Positions 42,087 to 51,441 of a stretch of 64,000 nucleotides of DNA are shown here, piece after piece. Below the pieces are notes generated by a model. The model saw only the letters and a list, made by a program, of their open reading frames with translations. It ran no database searches and was not told where the DNA came from. The position numbers and the translations under genes were made by a program. Origin of the DNA: an uncultured Desulfomonile sp. Lineage in GTDB: Bacteria; Desulfobacterota; Desulfomonilia; Desulfomonilales; Desulfomonilaceae. The stretch covers positions 62,001-126,000 of the forward strand of contig CAJBEZ010000099.1 in the NCBI GenBank assembly GCA_903952205.1, read 5' to 3'. The first letter of the stretch is position 1, and each line of letters begins with the position of its first letter.

Positions 42087-44000
42087 TCACACCACCCCAA
42101 TAGGCCCATCAATAAAGATTCTGCACCACATCTCAATACAAATGAGCGAAAAAATCGAGTAAGCGGCGTCGATCCTCCCGGCCCGGTTCATTTCAATCAG
42201 TCGCCACACACTATTAGGATCAAACAGGCCTCGTCTCTTAAGACTTTCTTTGTTAAGGGTATCATTGACAAGCTCATGTAAACCATGCCCCATCCAACCA
42301 CGTAACGGGACCCCAAATCCAGTCTTGGGCCTTTTTAGGATAGCTGGAGGGAGGTCATTGGCCATTGCTTTTCTTAGAATATATTTACCAATCCGACCGT
42401 GTTGTTTCATACGTGGCGGGAGCTTGGCAGCCAAGGCGACAAGGTCCGGGTCCAGAAACGGCACTCTGGTTTCAACGCCGACGGCCATACTCATCTTGTC
42501 GGTATAATTCAGGTTATGGTCTACCAGGAAGTGTTTTGCGTCCAAATACAGCATTTGATGTAAACTGGGTGTATCCGGCCCGAGTTCGCTAAGTGATTTC
42601 ATCAATGGCTCAGAGAAAGGTTCGTCACGCAAACTTTCTTTCATCGATGCGCTGTAAAGGCCATTCTGGATTGCAGGATCAAGCCAATGGAAATAACCCG
42701 CTATGCGAGCCTCCTTATCCATATCCGCAAACTTGAACGCTTTGGAAAGTCTTCTCAGACCTGGCAAGCGGGCATCCAGCTTTGCGGAATAATAGCGAAT
42801 GGCTCGTCTTACACTTAACGGTAACCATGCCCAGTAATGTTCAAGCACAAGGGCGTAGTGGCGACGATAACCCGCAAAAATATCATCGCTCCCGGTCCCG
42901 GACAGTAATACCTTGATGCCATGATCACGGGCCAACGATGAGATGAACAGAACATTTATCGCCGCTGGATCAGCTTGAGGTTCATCCAGGTGATAGATCA
43001 TTTTCTTCAAATTGTCGATTAAATCCAAAGCAACATTTATTACATGAAGATCTACCCCCAAATAATCCGCCATCTGCCTCGAGTATGGGAGGTCACTGGC
43101 AAAACCTTCATCTGAGGTGCCTTGCGGATCAATGGTAAAACACTGAAGTTTTTGTCCTTCGGTAGTATACTTTCGAGCAATAGCGCAGATCGAACTTGAA
43201 TCCAAACCACCTGAAAGGAAAGCCCCGACAGGGACATCAGCCACCATCTGTCTCTCAACCGCCTTATCCAGGGTCCTGCGAACTTCAATCACAGCCTCCG
43301 TTTCGGAAATAGCGTCATCGCCGCTGAGGCAAGGAATATCATAGAACTTCCATGTTCTTGTAATTGCTCCGTCCCTGACAACCATCGCATGGCCAGGTTC
43401 CAGTTTCTTTACATGCTCGAGCATAGTCCATGGAGCAGGTGCCCACAGATAACTCAAGTAGTAATGGATAGCCTTTGCGCTGAGATCACGGCTAACCGTT
43501 GGTTCCAAGAGGAGCGCCTTGAGTTCACTCGCAAATAGAAAACCCTTTGGAGTTTGGGTGTAATACACAGGCTTCACCCCAAAACCATCTCTGGCCAGTA
43601 AAAGCGATTTATCCCGAGTGTCAAAGATTGCAAATGCGAAAATTCCGTTCAGGACTTTCAGCATTTCGTGACCGTCACGCAGATACAAACTTAGCAGGAT
43701 TTCAGTGTCGGTCTGACTATGGAATTGGAAACCATCTTCAACCAAGCCCTGGCGTAACTCACGATAATTGTAGATTTCCCCGTTAAATGTAATTGCGCAG
43801 GTATGTGTCGCGTCCCACATAGGCTGTGCGCCTGCTGACGAAAGATCAATTATGGAGAGTCTCCTATGAGCCAATCCCGTGCGGCTTGTTGGGTCATAGT
43901 ATGCGCCTGCATCATCCGGGCCGCGATGAGCCAGAATAGAGTTCATTCTGTCCAATAAACCTGGATCAAAATCGCCCTGGAATCCACTTATGCCGCACAT
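42087..44000 (-). CDS. asnB: Glutamine-hydrolysing asparagine synthase-like amidotransferase (AsnB family)
   Basis: 637 residues. The N-terminal nucleophile Cys2 (MCGISGFQGD), RGPDDAG, LAHRRLSIIDLS and ITFNGEIYNYRELR define the class II glutaminase domain; the C-terminal synthetase has PVGAFLSGGLDSSSICAIAR (PP-loop SGGLDSS) and SGTGSDDIFAGYRRH. In glycan loci such proteins are thought to amidate uronic acids or other sugar carboxylates rather than aspartate. The neighbours here (bi-domain dehydrogenase, C5-epimerase) make a uronate substrate reasonable, but this is inference. The gene begins 5 bases after the stop of the GT2 gene, so they are cotranscribed. Confidence 0.93.
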   Translation of the reverse strand: MCGISGFQGDFDPGLLDRMNSILAHRGPDDAGAYYDPTSRTGLAHRRLSIIDLSSAGAQPMWDATHTCAITFNGEIYNYRELRQGLVEDGFQFHSQTDTEILLSLYLRDGHEMLKVLNGIFAFAIFDTRDKSLLLARDGFGVKPVYYTQTPKGFLFASELKALLLEPTVSRDLSAKAIHYYLSYLWAPAPWTMLEHVKKLEPGHAMVVRDGAITRTWKFYDIPCLSGDDAISETEAVIEVRRTLDKAVERQMVADVPVGAFLSGGLDSSSICAIARKYTTEGQKLQCFTIDPQGTSDEGFASDLPYSRQMADYLGVDLHVINVALDLIDNLKKMIYHLDEPQADPAAINVLFISSLARDHGIKVLLSGTGSDDIFAGYRRHYALVLEHYWAWLPLSVRRAIRYYSAKLDARLPGLRRLSKAFKFADMDKEARIAGYFHWLDPAIQNGLYSASMKESLRDEPFSEPLMKSLSELGPDTPSLHQMLYLDAKHFLVDHNLNYTDKMSMAVGVETRVPFLDPDLVALAAKLPPRMKQHGRIGKYILRKAMANDLPPAILKRPKTGFGVPLRGWMGHGLHELVNDTLNKESLKRRGLFDPNSVWRLIEMNRAGRIDAAYSIFSLICIEMWCRIFIDGPIGVV

Positions 44001-44005
44001 TTAAG

Positions 44006-44917
44006 TTAAGACCTGTCCCAATTCGGAGAAAGCATTATTTGTTTTTGAAGGGGAGACGAAAGCACGCGAGGGTCGAAATCTCCATGTGAAGCCCTTGGTA
44101 TTTCCGAAATTCTTCGAGTGTTTTGCATCTCAAGCGCCTTATACTCTCTCATTCTCATTACTTCCACACGTAGGTGCATCCATGCCAAGCCTATGGCGCC
44201 ATCACGAAACGCGCCTGAAGTGACCATCAAGTAAAGCCAATAAAGAAGAAAGCGTAACGGAACAGAGTCAAAATGTTTTTTGAAAAACATTCTACGTTCT
44301 AATTTGTTTCCGAAGAACCTGGGCTTACCCGCTAGTGAATCAGTCCTGATTTTCATGATGGCTTCCAAAGTTGAATAGCGGTTCTGTTTATCCAGCCAAT
44401 GGTTCAGATCAGGGCTGTCATGGTGTTCGAGAAAGCTCCTCAATCGTCCTATCTGGCCGTCAATAAGGGGATGTTCATTTACAAGCACATCTGAGAACCG
44501 GCATTTGCCTGTCTTCCAGAGTCGTAGCACATCATTTTTCATATGTAGCGGTTTTCCCATAAACCATAGCCGCCGAGATATCCAGTAACCATCACACGAC
44601 TCGGGTAACGAGACCACACGAGCCATTTCCTCAACAAGCTCGGGAGTGACCCGCTCATCCGGATCGATTTTCATAGTCCAGGGAGTGGTTACAGGGCAAT
44701 TTTCAATAGCGAAATTCCATTGATCGCCAAAATTTGTAAATCTTCGTTGAGCAATATTAACACCATGTTCTAGAGCTATATCTACGGTATGGTCGGTGCT
44801 GCAACTGTCTAATATAAATATCTCCGAAGCCCACGGTTGCACATTCTCAATCGCTTCCCCAATATGGTATGCCTCGTTGAGAGTGAGCATTATAATTGTT
44901 ATTGGTAGTTTAGACAT
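44006..44917 (-). CDS. Glycosyltransferase family 2
   Basis: 303 residues from ATG 44917 (MSKLPITIIMLTLNEAYHIG), 19 bases after the stop of the upstream methyltransferase gene; a longer frame to 44965 would overlap that gene. GT-A motifs: ITIIMLTLNE, FILDSCSTDHTVDIA, then the D-x-D in MKIDPDERVTPEL, and RRMFFKKHFDSVPLRFLLYW at the C-terminal membrane-associated part. Similar to WaaE/KdtX-like enzymes that add a sugar to a lipid-linked acceptor. Cotranscribed with asnB. Confidence 0.88.
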   Translation of the reverse strand: MSKLPITIIMLTLNEAYHIGEAIENVQPWASEIFILDSCSTDHTVDIALEHGVNIAQRRFTNFGDQWNFAIENCPVTTPWTMKIDPDERVTPELVEEMARVVSLPESCDGYWISRRLWFMGKPLHMKNDVLRLWKTGKCRFSDVLVNEHPLIDGQIGRLRSFLEHHDSPDLNHWLDKQNRYSTLEAIMKIRTDSLAGKPRFFGNKLERRMFFKKHFDSVPLRFLLYWLYLMVTSGAFRDGAIGLAWMHLRVEVMRMREYKALEMQNTRRISEIPRASHGDFDPRVLSSPLQKQIMLSPNWDRS

Positions 44918-44936
44918 TCCACAATCTCGGACGGTC

Positions 44937-45602
44937 TCAATGCCGGCTCTTTTGTCCCTCCACAATCAATGTATGTGGGGTGATAAAATCTGATTCGTTT
45001 TCCTTATCCAGACAATCTGCAAAAAACTCTGGGAAACCGGTGTCTTTGCTTGGTAAGCATTTGCTTATATATACAAACCCTTCGTTCTCCATGAGTTCTT
45101 GGACGAACGAGTAGGTCACGATCGTAAGATGTTCTCCTTTACAAAAAACAAAATTCTCAAATCTTCCTCCGATACTTTTCCTATTGACGGGCCAGTCTCC
45201 GAACCATAGCTTGTCACCATCTATGAATTTACTGATTGCGGAATCCCCATTTGGCACCCCCACCCTGTACACCCCCCCCGGTTTCAGACATCTGAAAACA
45301 TCCTTGAAATGGAAATCCAAGTTGGGTAAATGTTCGATAACGTGATGAGAATAGAAGGAATCCACGGAATTGTTGTTGAATGGTAATCGATTTCTCAGGT
45401 CTACCCAAACATCACATTTCGCAGTAAACATGTTTGCGTCAAGATTTAGCCATCCATCCAAATATCTTTTTTGCCCGGGCCCCAAATGAACTTTCACCCG
45501 ACCCGATAGTGGGGCTCGTAACCATCGAAAAAACCAACCATTTACAGACATAAATGGACCAGCAAGGGTATAAAAGACCCATTTTGTTCGCCGACTGAGC
45601 AC
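44937..45602 (-). CDS. Class I SAM-dependent methyltransferase (Methyltransf_11-type)
   Basis: 221 residues. VKVHLGPGQKRYLDGWLNLD is the SAM-binding strand/loop I; FYSHHVIEHLPNLDFHFKD and FRCLKPGGVYRVGVPNGD are motifs of methyltransferases that act within surface-glycan clusters. The N-terminus is amphipathic and basic, suggesting membrane association. It forms a minus-strand series with the GT2 and AsnB genes. Confidence 0.82.
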   Translation of the reverse strand: MLSRRTKWVFYTLAGPFMSVNGWFFRWLRAPLSGRVKVHLGPGQKRYLDGWLNLDANMFTAKCDVWVDLRNRLPFNNNSVDSFYSHHVIEHLPNLDFHFKDVFRCLKPGGVYRVGVPNGDSAISKFIDGDKLWFGDWPVNRKSIGGRFENFVFCKGEHLTIVTYSFVQELMENEGFVYISKCLPSKDTGFPEFFADCLDKENESDFITPHTLIVEGQKSRH

Positions 45603-45667
45603 TTAATTTAATACCCCATAATATTATTGAACTTATTCAAATGTTTGCAAAAAATCCTTCGGTTTTT

Positions 45668-46630
45668 TTATGCTTTAGTCTTCTTGGCATAAACGTTCAA
45701 CATCATTCCGAGATGATACATGTCAACTGCTTTCAGAGCGCCAATCATCATTCTATGGAGTGTTTTTGCAAAACAACTACCTATTCCTGAGCCAGCCAAT
45801 CTTCGCTCTAAGGCCGAGTAGGGGACCCTTGACACATATTGAACTTTGCATACGTTAAGCCCATGCTTTCTAAGTAAATTGGCGAGGCTCCTTTCAGTGA
45901 AAAAATTCAAGTGAGCCGGTGGGCAGATATAAGACTCATTTTCCTGCATCACAAGACGGAAAATACTGTTGAAATTGGGTAGGGCTATGGCCAAGACTCC
46001 GTCAGGTTTGAGTAATCTTCTTGCTTTCAAAATCCACTGGTTCACATCGTAAGCGTGTTCTAAAATTTGGCTCATCAGGATGATTGAAAAATAATTTTTC
46101 TCGTATTGAAAATCTTCAAATGAAACAGTAAAGGCTTTGACTTTTGTCAGTTGTTCACAAATCTCATTTTCACTGCCGGCCACTTCAATTGCAGTCACAT
46201 CTAATTTATTAAGCAAGGCTTCTCGAAGAAAAAAGCCGTATCCACTTCCTACGTCAAGAAAGGTATTACAATCTGGATTTAGAGAGATAACTGTACTAAC
46301 GATTCGCTCGGCGTCAACAGTCGAGTTTGGATAAATCCTTTCTTGTTCCAGGACTTCAGCAAGGGTCGAAAATTTCTCTCCACCATCACTATTGTGGCCA
46401 CTCACTGAATAAAATTCTCTCAAGAATCCCGGAAAAGGCCTGGGATTAACAAATGCGTAACCACATTTTGAGCATCTATCGATATTGAACTTGCCAAATT
46501 TATGAGTCTCTTTGGTCTTCCACAAATAAGTTCGACTGGAACAAACGGGGCATAATTCGCATCTTTTTCCTGCGATATTTTGTTTTGTATTTTTATCTCC
46601 GTTTACGTTCTTTGTTTTGACGCTGAACAT
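45668..46630 (-). CDS. Class I SAM-dependent methyltransferase with N-terminal zinc-binding region
   Basis: 320 residues from ATG 46630, preferred over 46678 because a GAGAGAAA site precedes it. N-terminal CPVCSS ... CSKCGYAFVNP is a C-x2-C...C-x2-C zinc-ribbon as in C-methyltransferases of deoxysugar pathways. Then TFLDVGSGYGFFLREALLNK (SAM loop), ISLIL-type strand IILMSQILEHAYDVNQWILK and LLKPDGVLAIALPNFNSIF. Likely methylates a sugar. Similar architecture recurs at 61512-62372. Confidence 0.82.
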   Translation of the reverse strand: MFSVKTKNVNGDKNTKQNIAGKRCELCPVCSSRTYLWKTKETHKFGKFNIDRCSKCGYAFVNPRPFPGFLREFYSVSGHNSDGGEKFSTLAEVLEQERIYPNSTVDAERIVSTVISLNPDCNTFLDVGSGYGFFLREALLNKLDVTAIEVAGSENEICEQLTKVKAFTVSFEDFQYEKNYFSIILMSQILEHAYDVNQWILKARRLLKPDGVLAIALPNFNSIFRLVMQENESYICPPAHLNFFTERSLANLLRKHGLNVCKVQYVSRVPYSALERRLAGSGIGSCFAKTLHRMMIGALKAVDMYHLGMMLNVYAKKTKA

Positions 46631-46716
46631 TAATTTCTCTCGACCTCGTCCCTGACCGGCCAGACGACTGACGGTCACAGTTTTAATACGAAATCTTCCG
46701 AAACGTACAACTCATT

Positions 46717-47898
46717 TCAGGTCACCAAGACACAATCCGGTTTGGGGCCCAGACCGGTCATCCATTGATAGACACGAAGCATTTCTCCACCGATTTTGTA
46801 CCACGAAAACTCTCGTTCAACCATACATCGTCCACGTTGTCCCATTTCATGGCGTTCGAGATCGGAGAGAGATACTGCTTCTCGAATGGCATTGGCAATA
46901 GGCTCGACGGCTGGTTCGACCCACCATCCACTCCGATTGGTTACTATCTCTTTCCATGGAGCGCCTGTTGTAGTGATCACCGGTAATCCATAGCTGAGCG
47001 CTTCGGCGACCGCCACTCCAAAGTTTTCACTGAACGTCGGAAGGATAAACAAGTCCGCGTCTCGATACAGTTGCTCTTTGACTTCGCCTTCTACCGTCCC
47101 GACAAATTTGAAATCCCGATCCAATCCGGCCAGCGTAGCTGCTTTTTGCACTTCACGTAAGTGCCCAGCCTCATCAGATCCAGCTACTATCATTTGCCAT
47201 CCTTTTGGACGAATTTGATCCCAGGCCGCAACAAGGTTCATTAGACCTTTAACAGGATGAATACGTGACAGGAACAGCGCATAACGGATTTCTTTTTCTA
47301 AAGTGAGGCGATCCGTCCAAGTCGGGATGCTTACTCCGTTAGGTATGACTGCAATTGGCTGTCGGAATCCGAGATCGCGAATGAATACAGCCTCTTGATC
47401 GGATGTGGCTACAAGAAGAGAGGCTCTCGATAGGTCACGTTTTTGATAGAGATTCCACGCCACTTTTTTTTTCCACGCGTGATAATTTAGGGTCCAAGCT
47501 TTGAGTGTCCCTCGTGGCTGTATCACCAAAGGGATTCTAAGGCCACGGGCGGCAGTAACGGCAGCATGGTTGTATGGAAGCCATATCCCATTATCGTGAA
47601 CAATCTGTATGCAATGCTGTCTGCAAATATCCTCTACCGTCCTTTTGAAAGTCGGCGCATAGTACAATCGCCACCGCTTATTAGCTAAGAGAAGTCTAAC
47701 CAAATGGGTATTCACATACTTGGGATTAGGAATGATTCTGGAACCTAGATGTGACGATTCTTGTTGAGACAGAATATGGACCGTTGCCCCGAGCGCCCCC
47801 AAAGCCTCGCAGAGCCCCGACACCGAGCGTGATGGCCCGCCCGAACTCTTATTCAGACTGCCGACAACATGCAATATTCTAATGGATGAATTAGCCAT
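46717..47898 (-). CDS. Glycosyltransferase family 4
   Basis: 393 residues. GT-B fold: IRILHVVGSLNKSSGGPSRS at the N-terminus, RYALFLSRIHPVKGLMNLVA at the start of the donor domain, and PTFSENFGVAVAEALSYGLP with the E-x7-E pattern (VTTTGAPWKE follows). Transfers a hexose or related sugar to the growing unit. Confidence 0.9.
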   Translation of the reverse strand: MANSSIRILHVVGSLNKSSGGPSRSVSGLCEALGALGATVHILSQQESSHLGSRIIPNPKYVNTHLVRLLLANKRWRLYYAPTFKRTVEDICRQHCIQIVHDNGIWLPYNHAAVTAARGLRIPLVIQPRGTLKAWTLNYHAWKKKVAWNLYQKRDLSRASLLVATSDQEAVFIRDLGFRQPIAVIPNGVSIPTWTDRLTLEKEIRYALFLSRIHPVKGLMNLVAAWDQIRPKGWQMIVAGSDEAGHLREVQKAATLAGLDRDFKFVGTVEGEVKEQLYRDADLFILPTFSENFGVAVAEALSYGLPVITTTGAPWKEIVTNRSGWWVEPAVEPIANAIREAVSLSDLERHEMGQRGRCMVEREFSWYKIGGEMLRVYQWMTGLGPKPDCVLVT

Positions 47899-48007
47899 AT
47901 ATTAGCGTTTCAAGTTTTTGAAACAGTTAGGAGAGAAGCATGGCTTTTGTCAATAAAAAAGCAATGAGTCGATTCTACTGTATTTTTCAAACAAGGCAAA
48001 TTTATGT

Positions 48008-48997
48008 TTAAGAAACAACCAGTTCTTTATATATCGCCGCATATTGCGCCGCAACCGCTTCAGGCTCAAATCGCAACACATTTCGGAAACCATTTTTGAT
48101 TAGATGATCTCGGTAATCCCTATCCTCAATTACCCGGAGAACCCCTGCACGAATGCTCTGGATGTCAAAGGGGTCTATCAAGCAGGCTGCATCACCTGCA
48201 ACTTCGGGCATGGAAAGTATATTGCTAGTAACCACAGGTCTCCCCATGGCGTTAGCCTCAACTATGGGTAAACCAAAGCCTTCATAGGTAGAACAGAAAA
48301 CAACCATATCACAATCACGGTACTTTCTGACGATCGCATTGTCGGTAATATCAGCAACAGATGAATATCGGATTCTGTTTCGCTGTAACATCTCGATTTG
48401 TTGGTCGGAAAGTCTTCCGACTATGTCTAAATGGCAAGAAATACCTTTTAGAGCTTGAGCTAGTCTGATGAGATTTTTATTTTTTGCAGTCCCTACTTGA
48501 AGAATGACTGGCATTGAGAAGTTGAAGGAGTAAGGAGTAGGCTTGAAAAATGGGGATGCGCAGTTGGGTACAACCCGAATCTTATTTGGCCGACAACGAA
48601 CGTATTTTAACAATTCTTGCTTAGTAGATTCGGACACAACTGTAATCAACTCCGACCGTTTTTCTGGAAGCCAGTACCAGAAAAAAAAGAAAATCATCTT
48701 TTGGATACCTCGCAGTCGTTCCAGAGTGACACAATCATGTATAGTTAGTAAGGTCTTCCGTTTTTTGAGAAAACAAGCTACATAGTGAATATCTCCAGTG
48801 ATGTGGTTTACATCAGATTGTCTTCTTGCGGCATAAAAAGCATTATAGAGACGACGAAATATTCCATAACTACGAAACGGTGCCATCGAAACTTTCTGTT
48901 CGATCCGGTGATCCAATGCTTGTCGCACATCATCAAAAAGCCTCTCAATGCTATAATTACCGGGAACAGGCTTGCGATGGTAATAGGTAACTCTCAT
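48008..48997 (-). CDS. Glycosyltransferase family 4
   Basis: 329 residues. MRVTYYHRKPVPGNYSIERL, NHITGDIHYVACFL, LLTIHDCVTLERLRGIQKMI, and donor-site motif CSTYEGFGLPIVEANAMGRP followed by SMPEVAGDAACLIDPFD. Mannosyltransferase-like GT4s have this pattern. It lies upstream of the previous GT4 gene on the same strand with a 109-base gap. Confidence 0.9.
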   Translation of the reverse strand: MRVTYYHRKPVPGNYSIERLFDDVRQALDHRIEQKVSMAPFRSYGIFRRLYNAFYAARRQSDVNHITGDIHYVACFLKKRKTLLTIHDCVTLERLRGIQKMIFFFFWYWLPEKRSELITVVSESTKQELLKYVRCRPNKIRVVPNCASPFFKPTPYSFNFSMPVILQVGTAKNKNLIRLAQALKGISCHLDIVGRLSDQQIEMLQRNRIRYSSVADITDNAIVRKYRDCDMVVFCSTYEGFGLPIVEANAMGRPVVTSNILSMPEVAGDAACLIDPFDIQSIRAGVLRVIEDRDYRDHLIKNGFRNVLRFEPEAVAAQYAAIYKELVVS

Positions 48998-49031
48998 AGC
49001 GTGCCGAAAAATTGGACTATCCTTGGTTGTA

Positions 49032-50084
49032 TTATAAATGGCTATCCCTAAAACTACTATAAAGTGGCAACAGATTAGCCAAATCCGCCTTGATTCTATC
49101 GAAATATGTGTATCCTGATGTCAAAGCCCTTCTTTTCCCAAAAGTTGCTATGCGCTCACGATCGGTTTCATTGGCTAAGTAGAACTGAATTTTCTCTAAA
49201 AGTTCATCTGAGGATTCAAAAAATTCGGCTTCATGACCTTCTTCATATAGGCGAAGATGATCTTCAGTCCTTTCTCCCAGCATGAAAGTTCCAATAGCAG
49301 GGATCTCATACGATCGGCCCGTCTCCTGGTTCCGATTGCATTTAGAAAGAAAACATAAAGCTATTTTTGAACTCGAAATTGCCTGGGCATATTCACTATC
49401 CGGTATCCATTCCATCCGGTAGTGATCACTTAGGTGTCTCTTGTAACGACATTTTTTCCAATTCATACCCCAGACCTTAATATTGACACCCTGATCTATC
49501 AAGAAACTAACATGTTCTTCCGTATGTTCTTCCCAGTGACCCACAAAAATAACATCCGTCGAATATTTAGGCGCGGATTTCAAAATAAAAGGCGGACAAC
49601 AAATAGAAGGATCAAAACCTAAATGTGTCCTTACCCAATTACTAGCTTTGAGCGATCGGAGCTCATGTTTATGGAACGGATGTATCGAAAGATGGGCGTT
49701 GTAATACTTTGCTCCAGACAGGTAATGCCTGAACTGCCGCTTATTATACATAAAATCATCAGTTAAGTGGTGAACTACGAAAACGCCTTGAAATCTGAGA
49801 TGTCTAACGGTCTCGGTAAAAATATATATTCCCTTGTCAATCCATACCCAATCCGGGGAACAACTGTCTGCGAGTTGAATCAAGTCGTGGTTAAGGTTGG
49901 CTATCGATGGGCCCCAAGAAAATTTGCTCTGTAATCTCGTTAAAAAAGATCTACGTGGCAAATAATCGATAATGTTCAATGGTATTACTACGTAGCCTAA
50001 TCTTTCGAGTGCCTCACGTCTCGATCCACAAGTACCGAAGAACGTAGTGCCTACATAGAGTATCTTTAGAGTTTGCGGTGTCAT
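49032..50084 (-). CDS. CgeB-type glycosyltransferase
   Basis: 350 residues. KILYVGTTFFGTCGSRREAL, WVWIDKGIYIFTETVRHLR, HLTDDFMYNKRQFRHYLSG and, in the C-terminal half, YSTDVIFVGHWEEHTEEHVS, then ETGRSYEIPAIGTFMLGERT (donor-site Glu region) match the CgeB/Glyco_trans_1_2 family of GT-B enzymes. The specific sugar is unknown. Confidence 0.85.
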   Translation of the reverse strand: MTPQTLKILYVGTTFFGTCGSRREALERLGYVVIPLNIIDYLPRRSFLTRLQSKFSWGPSIANLNHDLIQLADSCSPDWVWIDKGIYIFTETVRHLRFQGVFVVHHLTDDFMYNKRQFRHYLSGAKYYNAHLSIHPFHKHELRSLKASNWVRTHLGFDPSICCPPFILKSAPKYSTDVIFVGHWEEHTEEHVSFLIDQGVNIKVWGMNWKKCRYKRHLSDHYRMEWIPDSEYAQAISSSKIALCFLSKCNRNQETGRSYEIPAIGTFMLGERTEDHLRLYEEGHEAEFFESSDELLEKIQFYLANETDRERIATFGKRRALTSGYTYFDRIKADLANLLPLYSSFRDSHL

Positions 50085-50163
50085 TACGGCATCATGGTGT
50101 ATGTGTCTAGAAAGTCAAATATTTCTACAAGTATTCTAGCCATAAGAATCAATCGTTACATCC

Positions 50164-51378
50164 TCAGGCAGTCCCAGACTTGGTTAAAGCATATTCTACG
50201 GCTTTCTTAAGTTCGCTAATTACCTTATCATGACCCCAATCTTGCGCAATAAGATATGATTGCTCACCCATTTGCTTCCAACTTCCTATTTTAGCAAGCA
50301 TAGTAGAAATGGCGACTATCAAAGCTTTTTCATCCAGACCGTCGTAGATTAAACCATTAACATTGTGCTGCAAAATATCGTGGCTTGCTCCAACGAGATC
50401 GGACGCCACAATCGGCAGCCGGCAAACGGCAGCCTCCTGTACCGAACAACCCCATGGCTCTCTAAGTCCGGGGTGAACAAACAAGTCACTAATTGCATAG
50501 AGTTCGATCAATCGCGAGTAAGAAACCCATCCTGGGAATATCACTTTCCTTTTACTTTGAGAAGCCCAGTCCTTTAATTCTGCGTTTTGTGGCCCATCTC
50601 CGACCAATAGTAATGTGGGGGATAGATCCTTTGGTGGCAACCGAATAAATGCTCTCAAGAGATTTAAGGCTCCTTCGCGGGGAACAAATTTTAGGGCGCT
50701 CATAATTACTATATCTTCACAGTCTATTCCTAGGTCCTTGCGCAACTCAGCGCGGCGCTGACGATGATGGTTTGCCATTTCGGATACAAATTGATTGTCG
50801 ATGGCATATGGAAACATGAAGATGCGCTCTTCCGATATCCCATTTTGCCTAAGATGATTCCGCGTTAGAGAGCTGGTGACCATAAATGCGGCCGGAACAC
50901 GGTATAAAAGAGAACGCACAAGCGCACGCCTCAAGCTAACCAATCTAGATACAGGATAGATGTCCACTGTGTCGAGTCGAAAAATTACCGGTATCTTTTT
51001 TCGCCAGGCGGCAAAAAGAGCCAAAAGCGCCGCTTTGCTGTTCCAGCCGTTTATTAGTGCCACCCTTTTCTCTCTTGGATCCAACGCCCTATCGTTGATG
51101 AACCTCCAGCATTCAGATATCTGCGGCGGAAGAAGAAAATGCACGTATCCCTCAGTTTGAGGCAAACAATCCCATTCAGGCGTTAATCCAGTTTCACGAT
51201 CCACAAGGAAATTACTAGTTATTTGGGTACGCCAGAAATAGACCTCTAATTCGATGTTAGCGTTGGAAGCAATCTTTGGGTATAACGGACCCTCAAATTG
51301 GGTAGGATGCGATACAAAGAAACTCAGGCGTGGAGTAACTGGCATGAATGTTTTTCCTTGAGTTGAAGTATAATTCAT
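50164..51378 (-). CDS. Glycosyltransferase family 4
   Basis: 404 residues. LSFFVSHPTQFEGPLYPKIA at the N-terminus, then IVIMSALKFVPREGALNLLR and LLVGDGPQNAELKDWASQSK; donor site VHPGLREPWGCSVQEAAVCR with the usual Glu positions, followed by LPIVASDLVGASHDIL. Start ATG 51378 precedes a Ser/Thr-rich stretch; M12 (MPVTPRLSFF) is an alternative and gives a more usual N-terminus. Confidence 0.88.
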   Translation of the reverse strand: MNYTSTQGKTFMPVTPRLSFFVSHPTQFEGPLYPKIASNANIELEVYFWRTQITSNFLVDRETGLTPEWDCLPQTEGYVHFLLPPQISECWRFINDRALDPREKRVALINGWNSKAALLALFAAWRKKIPVIFRLDTVDIYPVSRLVSLRRALVRSLLYRVPAAFMVTSSLTRNHLRQNGISEERIFMFPYAIDNQFVSEMANHHRQRRAELRKDLGIDCEDIVIMSALKFVPREGALNLLRAFIRLPPKDLSPTLLLVGDGPQNAELKDWASQSKRKVIFPGWVSYSRLIELYAISDLFVHPGLREPWGCSVQEAAVCRLPIVASDLVGASHDILQHNVNGLIYDGLDEKALIVAISTMLAKIGSWKQMGEQSYLIAQDWGHDKVISELKKAVEYALTKSGTA

Positions 51379-51441
51379 ATGGCTGGACCTGTCTTGTATT
51401 AAATCTTGTCTAACGAGAGTATTTGGAAACCATAACCGGCT

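Noticed and set aside
44937-44965. Longer start for the GT2 gene at 44965
   Set aside because: It would overlap the upstream methyltransferase gene and add 16 residues before a normal GT2 N-terminus; ATG 44917 fits better.
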